NCBI GenBank assembly: GCA_021813595.1
Contig: JAKAKF010000106.1
Span: forward strand, 1-9,846
Length of the DNA stretch: 9,846 nucleotides
Reading direction: 5' to 3'
DNA from: a bacterium
GTDB lineage: Bacteria; SZUA-79; Acidulodesulfobacterales; Acidulodesulfobacteraceae
Below are positions 7,044-9,846 of this stretch, piece by piece. A program made the position numbers and the translations under genes. Under the pieces are notes generated by a model. That model saw nothing but the letters and a program-made list of their open reading frames with translations. It made no database searches and had not been told where the DNA came from. How positions within the stretch are numbered: position 1 is the stretch's first letter; each line of letters begins with the position of its first letter.

Positions 7044-7946
7044 TTAAAATATACCGCTTAAAACTTCCATGATAACTTTAAAATCTGCTCTTTTACCCGT
7101 CCAGATATAAAAACTTTCGACTGCCTGAAATAACAGCATGGACAATCCGTTCGCGCGCTTAAGCGATTTTTCTTCGAGAACGTTTAAAAAACCGGAAGAC
7201 TCCGAAGAATAAGAAATATCGAACAAAAAAAAGCCGCCCTTAAATTTTTTTAGGCCGGCAAACAAATTATTAATCAACCTGCCGCTTTCGGCCGACGGCG
7301 TTACGGTATTAACGATAATATCCCATTCTTTCGATAAAATGTTTTTTAAGGCCGCGACTGAATTAAAATCGCAAGATTCAATTCCGGCATCCGATTTTAA
7401 GGACGTTTTCCATAAACAGGCTTCTTTTTTAAGTTTATCGGCATTGTTCGCACTGCGGTTAATTATTAAAATATCTTTTGCGCCGTATTTTATCAAAGCA
7501 TAAAGCACCGCTCTGGAAGCGCCGCCCGCCCCGAGAAGAATGACGCTAACGCCATTTAAATTTTCTTTAAATTCATAATTTACGGCGCTGGCGAATCCGG
7601 TTATATCCGTATTGTATCCGCGGTAATTGCCGTCTTCTTCCAAATTTACGGTGTTCACTGCTCCTATAGTTTCGGCTTCCGCGCTTAAAGAGGGAATATG
7701 CTTTAAAACTTCGGTTTTATAAGGCTGAGTGATATTTGCGCCTTTCATGCCGAGAGCCTTAAAGCCGTTAAATGCGGCGGCAAACTTTTCCGGAGGAACG
7801 TCAAACATCCCGTAGCATAGATTTGCGTCGAGGAGTTTATTGAGAGAGCCGTGTATCAGGGGGGAAAGTGAATATTTGATGTTGTAACCAAAAATACCAG
7901 CTAAATACGGCGGCGCAAAAAGACGGACATCTTTTTGTTCTTTCAT
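7044..7946 (-). CDS. aroE: Shikimate dehydrogenase (NADP+)
   Basis: The enzyme reduces 3-dehydroshikimate to shikimate with NADPH, the fourth step of chorismate and aromatic amino-acid synthesis, in the cytoplasm. The 300-residue protein shows the substrate pocket serines S26 and S28 (YSLSP), the catalytic lysine K77 in NITQPYK (70-77 region), ETIGAVNTV (92-100) and the catalytic aspartate D114 in YNTD. The Rossmann nucleotide site is GAGGAS (139-144), and NRS at 163-165 is the usual NADP-selective loop. Q274 near the C-terminus lies in the conserved GLSMLLFQAVE stretch. Small departures from consensus are Y25 for His, G33 for Asn after HIS32, NITQ for NVTI and DISYSSESSGFL for the usual D-Y-P-x-T region. 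The ATG sits one base after the upstream DUF4388 stop, so translation is probably coupled. A biosynthetic gene inside a pilus operon is unexpected and may be simple co-transcription. Confidence 0.93.
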   Translation of the reverse strand: MKEQKDVRLFAPPYLAGIFGYNIKYSLSPLIHGSLNKLLDANLCYGMFDVPPEKFAAAFNGFKALGMKGANITQPYKTEVLKHIPSLSAEAETIGAVNTVNLEEDGNYRGYNTDITGFASAVNYEFKENLNGVSVILLGAGGASRAVLYALIKYGAKDILIINRSANNADKLKKEACLWKTSLKSDAGIESCDFNSVAALKNILSKEWDIIVNTVTPSAESGRLINNLFAGLKKFKGGFFLFDISYSSESSGFLNVLEEKSLKRANGLSMLLFQAVESFYIWTGKRADFKVIMEVLSGIF

Positions 7947-7947
7947 A

Positions 7948-8898
7948 TTAAACGCCCATTAGTAATTGTTTTAACAGGTAATCTATTTTTGCCGCTTTTT
8001 TATCGTCGATAAACATATAGACGTATCTTTCTATATCCTGAATCGCTTTAGTTAAAGACTGCCTGTCTCCTTTATTCAAAATATTAAAATCGACGGGCAC
8101 TTTATCCGCTTTATTACCAAGCTGTTCCTTTAATATTTTTTTAACGGAATTGACCAAATCCGCGCCCTTGATTGGTTCGCTCTGCGGAAGGTCTAGTTTG
8201 ATATAACCGCTTTGCAATAAATTATAAAGCGTTTTTAACACGAAAAAATCGTTTTCCACCGTTAAGGAAAGAATCTGGTTGACGTTTCTTTTACCGTCCA
8301 CCAGCGAAAGAACGTTCCATATCGAAGGAGTAAGGGAAAGCGGCCTTAGATTGCCGCCTCTGTTTGTGATTACCGCAGGAATATAATTTTTTGACGGAAT
8401 AACTTTAGTTATTACCGCCAGTTCGTCGCGCCTTTTTTTGCAGTCCGCCAGAATAGGCGATAAATTCATGGGAGTTGCGAAATTAATAATCTCCGGCAAA
8501 GGCTTTTCGTCGAAAGCAAATTCTCCGTTCGTCAGAAAAAGTATATAATTTAAAGTTTCCGATATATAGCTGGATGTAAATTCATGTTCTTTAGATTTAG
8601 ATATAGCTTCCGATTTAAAGAAATATATATCGAAGCCTGCCGTGGTTTTGTAATATGTCCGGTATTTTTCAAGCATCTGCAAATAATCCTGCTTGCTCAT
8701 GTCGAGGAGTTTAATTACTAATTTTTCCAGAATGTTATTGTCGGAAATAGAAAGGAAATTTAACATTCCCTCTTTTATAAAAAGTTTTGCAGCAAAATTT
8801 TCGAAACGCAGGTTCAGCACCCCTGTTTTCTTTGAGATTTCTAAGAATTTTAATACGTCAAAAAGTTCTAAGTTTGTAATATTTCCTTTTACGTCCAT
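7948..8898 (-). CDS. DUF4388-domain protein (PatA-type N-terminus), unknown role
   Basis: The function of this 316-residue soluble protein is unknown. Residues 1-95 look like a DUF4388 domain: VKGNITNLELFDVLKFLE, then KKTGVLNL, a pattern found at the N-terminus of cyanobacterial PatA and many deltaproteobacterial proteins tied to signalling, gliding or pili. A middle region (100-180) has no motif I recognise. Residues 188-236 (SIWNVLSLVDGKRNVNQIL, then LYNLLQSGYIKL) resemble a winged-helix or PqqD-like fold. The C-terminal 80 residues are charged and probably helical. There is no signal peptide or membrane helix. It follows the small membrane protein by 39 bp and abuts aroE, upstream of pilB, so a regulatory or assembly role for the pilus motor is a reasonable guess but not shown. 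The ATG has only a weak AAGG upstream. The DUF4388 call is firm by pattern; the function is open. Confidence 0.75.
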   Translation of the reverse strand: MDVKGNITNLELFDVLKFLEISKKTGVLNLRFENFAAKLFIKEGMLNFLSISDNNILEKLVIKLLDMSKQDYLQMLEKYRTYYKTTAGFDIYFFKSEAISKSKEHEFTSSYISETLNYILFLTNGEFAFDEKPLPEIINFATPMNLSPILADCKKRRDELAVITKVIPSKNYIPAVITNRGGNLRPLSLTPSIWNVLSLVDGKRNVNQILSLTVENDFFVLKTLYNLLQSGYIKLDLPQSEPIKGADLVNSVKKILKEQLGNKADKVPVDFNILNKGDRQSLTKAIQDIERYVYMFIDDKKAAKIDYLLKQLLMGV

Positions 8899-8937
8899 AA
8901 TAACGGCCTTATTTTTATTATAATTATATTATTTTTT

Positions 8938-9276
8938 TTATTTGTGGATTTCTAATTCTCTTATTAAATGAAATATAAACCTGTTAACCACAGCTACGAA
9001 TACGGACCCGAAAAACAGAACCGCCCCTATCAGGAAATAAGATAAATTTATATTATTAAGGGACGAGATAAAGAAAAATGCGCCTGTTTCCGCCAAAAAG
9101 AAAAAAAACATAAACACCCACATTATGGTAAGCCATCTGCCGACGAATCCGCCGGGTATCCTGTTTTTTAGGGAAGCCGCTATAATCATATTCATAAACA
9201 TTATTAATGCGCCCAGCACTACTAACAGATAAAAAATACCTTTAAACGTAAAAATAAAATTTAGATACGGCGACAT
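8938..9276 (-). CDS. Small three-helix membrane protein, unknown
   Basis: This 112-residue protein is the first gene of the minus-strand operon and I do not recognise its family. It has three hydrophobic segments at about 11-35, 46-71 (rich in Phe, FMFFFFLAETGAFFFI) and 78-103, joined by a short basic/Gly loop KNRIPGGFVGR (37-47), and a charged tail RELEIHK. There is no cleavable signal sequence and no catalytic motif. The reading frame is well supported: a strong GGAGG lies five bases before the ATG, a good promoter lies a further 45 bp upstream, and the next gene follows within 39 bp. It could be an inner-membrane partner for the DUF4388 protein or the pilus machine, but only position supports that. 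Confidence 0.7.
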   Translation of the reverse strand: MSPYLNFIFTFKGIFYLLVVLGALIMFMNMIIAASLKNRIPGGFVGRWLTIMWVFMFFFFLAETGAFFFISSLNNINLSYFLIGAVLFFGSVFVAVVNRFIFHLIRELEIHK

Positions 9277-9304
9277 CTTTTCCTCCCCATTTTTCTTATT
9301 TAAA

Positions 9305-9320
9305 AAATTAATATTAATTT
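9305..9320. repeat. 16-bp perfect palindrome at the minus-strand transcription start
   Basis: AAATTAATATTAATTT is a perfect inverted repeat lying just downstream of the predicted minus-strand -10 box, over the expected start site near 9315. A repressor operator at this place would block the pilus operon. It consists only of A and T, however, and palindromes of this length arise by chance fairly often in such DNA, so it is only a candidate. Confidence 0.25.
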
Positions 9321-9321
9321 A

Positions 9322-9350
9322 ATAATACAAAATAGAAATATTTTTTTCAA
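9322..9350 (-). promoter_or_regulatory. Sigma-70-type promoter of the minus-strand operon
   Basis: On the minus strand TTGAAA (9350-9345; 5 of 6 to TTGACA) is followed after exactly 17 bp by TATTAT (9327-9322; 5 of 6 to TATAAT). Transcription should start near 9315, giving a leader of about 39 nt that contains the GGAGG of the small membrane protein. Spacing, match quality and position in the divergent gap all agree. Confidence 0.6.
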
Positions 9351-9373
9351 TATATTTTTATATAACGTTGATA

Positions 9374-9402
9374 TTGATAATTTTTTTCGTTTATTTTATA
9401 AT
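9374..9402 (+). promoter_or_regulatory. Sigma-70-type promoter of xseB-ispA, placed for a leaderless mRNA
   Basis: TTGATA (9374-9379; 5 of 6) is followed after exactly 17 bp by TATAAT (9397-9402; 6 of 6). A second TTGATA directly precedes the first at 9368-9373. Transcription normally starts about 7 bases past the -10, at 9408-9410, and the xseB ATG begins at 9409. There is no Shine-Dalgarno between the -10 and the ATG, so the message is predicted to be leaderless. The -35 boxes of this and the divergent promoter are only 23 bp apart. Confidence 0.65.
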
Positions 9403-9408
9403 TATTTT

Positions 9409-9663
9409 ATGGACTCAAAAGAAAAAAATATAAACGATTTGACATTCGAGGAAGCCCTGAAAAAATTAGAAGAAAATGTTTTAAACCTTGAAAAAGGAGA
9501 CCTCGGCCTTGACGAATCTATAATAATTTACGAAGAGGGAATAAAATACTCGGATTATCTCCTTAAAAAACTGGACTCCGCAGAAAAAAGGGTCGAAGAA
9601 TTAAGCGCAAAAGAAGATGAAGGCGTCCGGCCTTCTTTAAATACCGAACCTCTAAATATATGA
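9409..9663 (+). CDS. xseB: Exodeoxyribonuclease VII small subunit
   Basis: XseB binds several copies to the large subunit XseA to form exonuclease VII, which degrades single-stranded DNA to short oligonucleotides. The 84-residue length is normal. The family pattern is clear: LTFEEALKKLEENVLNLEKG (11-30), then LGLDESIIIYEEGIKYSDYL and LDSAEKRVEELS (55-66), predicted to be two long helices. The ATG at 9409 has no ribosome binding site, but it lies 6 bp past a perfect TATAAT, which suits a leaderless start; no in-frame alternative start lies upstream within the transcript. The TGA stop overlaps the ispA start as ATGA. xseB next to ispA (and often xseA and dxs) is a common bacterial order. xseA is not in the window. 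Confidence 0.92.
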   Translation: MDSKEKNINDLTFEEALKKLEENVLNLEKGDLGLDESIIIYEEGIKYSDYLLKKLDSAEKRVEELSAKEDEGVRPSLNTEPLNI

Positions 9664-9846
9664 ACGACTTAGCTCTCTATATCGAAAACGGCAAGAAATT
9701 AATAGACGAGTTCATAAAAGCCCATTTTATAAAAAAGCATTACGATAAAAAATTTCCGCATAACAAATTTTCTCTTGCGGACGCCATGCTTTACACCCTG
9801 ACCATGCCGGGTAAAAGAATAAGACCTATAATTCTTTTGCTTTCCG
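9660..9846 (+). CDS. ispA: Polyprenyl (geranyl/farnesyl) diphosphate synthase, N-terminal 62 residues, cut by the right edge
   Basis: The family makes C10-C20 prenyl diphosphates from IPP and DMAPP for quinone, carrier-lipid and terpenoid synthesis. Translation from the ATG at 9660, which overlaps the xseB stop by 4 bp, stays open to the window end. The visible part contains the conserved N-terminal block: FSLADAMLYTLTMPGKRIRP then IILLLS, matching the usual A-x-x-Y-x-x-x-x-GGKR-x-RP signature that binds the IPP diphosphate. The first Gly of GGKR is Pro here. The aspartate-rich DDxxD motifs lie beyond the edge. No Shine-Dalgarno is seen, so translation is probably coupled to xseB. The ispA symbol is based on family and the xseB neighbour; chain length cannot be judged from this fragment. 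Confidence 0.85.
   Translation, partial: MNDLALYIENGKKLIDEFIKAHFIKKHYDKKFPHNKFSLADAMLYTLTMPGKRIRPIILLLS

Noticed and set aside
8917..8928. Two tandem TATAAT hexamers upstream of the DUF4388 gene
   Set aside because: No acceptable -35 box lies at 16-18 bp upstream, and the stretch is pure A/T, where such hexamers are expected by chance.

Overview
This AT-rich window (GC content clearly below half by eye) is tightly packed bacterial chromosome with nine intact or near-intact genes plus one more cut by the right edge. A minus-strand block carries type IV pilus motor genes, and a short plus-strand block carries the start of an isoprenoid cluster. The order pilB-pilT-pilC-pilS-pilR, a DUF4388 protein upstream and an xseB-ispA pair are typical of deltaproteobacterial lineages (Desulfobacterota/Myxococcota-like). 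The A/T-heavy intergenic DNA and Lys/Ile/Asn-rich proteins fit a low-GC member such as the Acidulodesulfobacterales-type groups, but the exact taxon is inference.

Layout, reading the minus strand from its promoter: a well-formed sigma-70-type promoter (9322-9350) leads into a small three-helix membrane protein (8938-9276), then a DUF4388 protein (7948-8898), aroE shikimate dehydrogenase (7044-7946, 1 nt after the DUF4388 stop), pilB extension ATPase (5108-6964), pilT retraction ATPase (3842-5047), pilC platform protein (2601-3827), pilS sensor kinase (877-2604, sharing ATGA with pilC) and, after a 105-bp gap holding a 48-bp palindromic element, pilR (771 down to the left edge, truncated). Gaps are short (1-105 bp), so this is probably one long operon, perhaps with internal promoters before pilB and pilT. 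On the plus strand a second promoter (9374-9402) fires the other way into xseB and ispA, which overlap by 4 bp.

How the genes work together: PilB and PilT are opposing motors docking on the inner-membrane platform PilC. PilS/PilR is the two-component pair that, in relatives, turns on the pilin gene through sigma-54. PilB carries MshEN-type repeats that may sense cyclic di-GMP. The major pilin, pilMNOPQ and prepilin peptidase genes are not in the window.

Most worth checking: a C8 run inside pilC that looks like a slippage-prone on/off switch (both one-base changes give rapid stop codons); xseB, whose -10 box sits so close to the ATG that the mRNA should be leaderless; three MshEN motifs in PilB; the palindromic element between pilS and pilR; and the two uncharacterised genes heading the pilus operon. 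No RNA genes, CRISPR arrays, insertion sequences or convincing intrinsic terminators were seen. No gene-free stretch exceeds about 135 bp.
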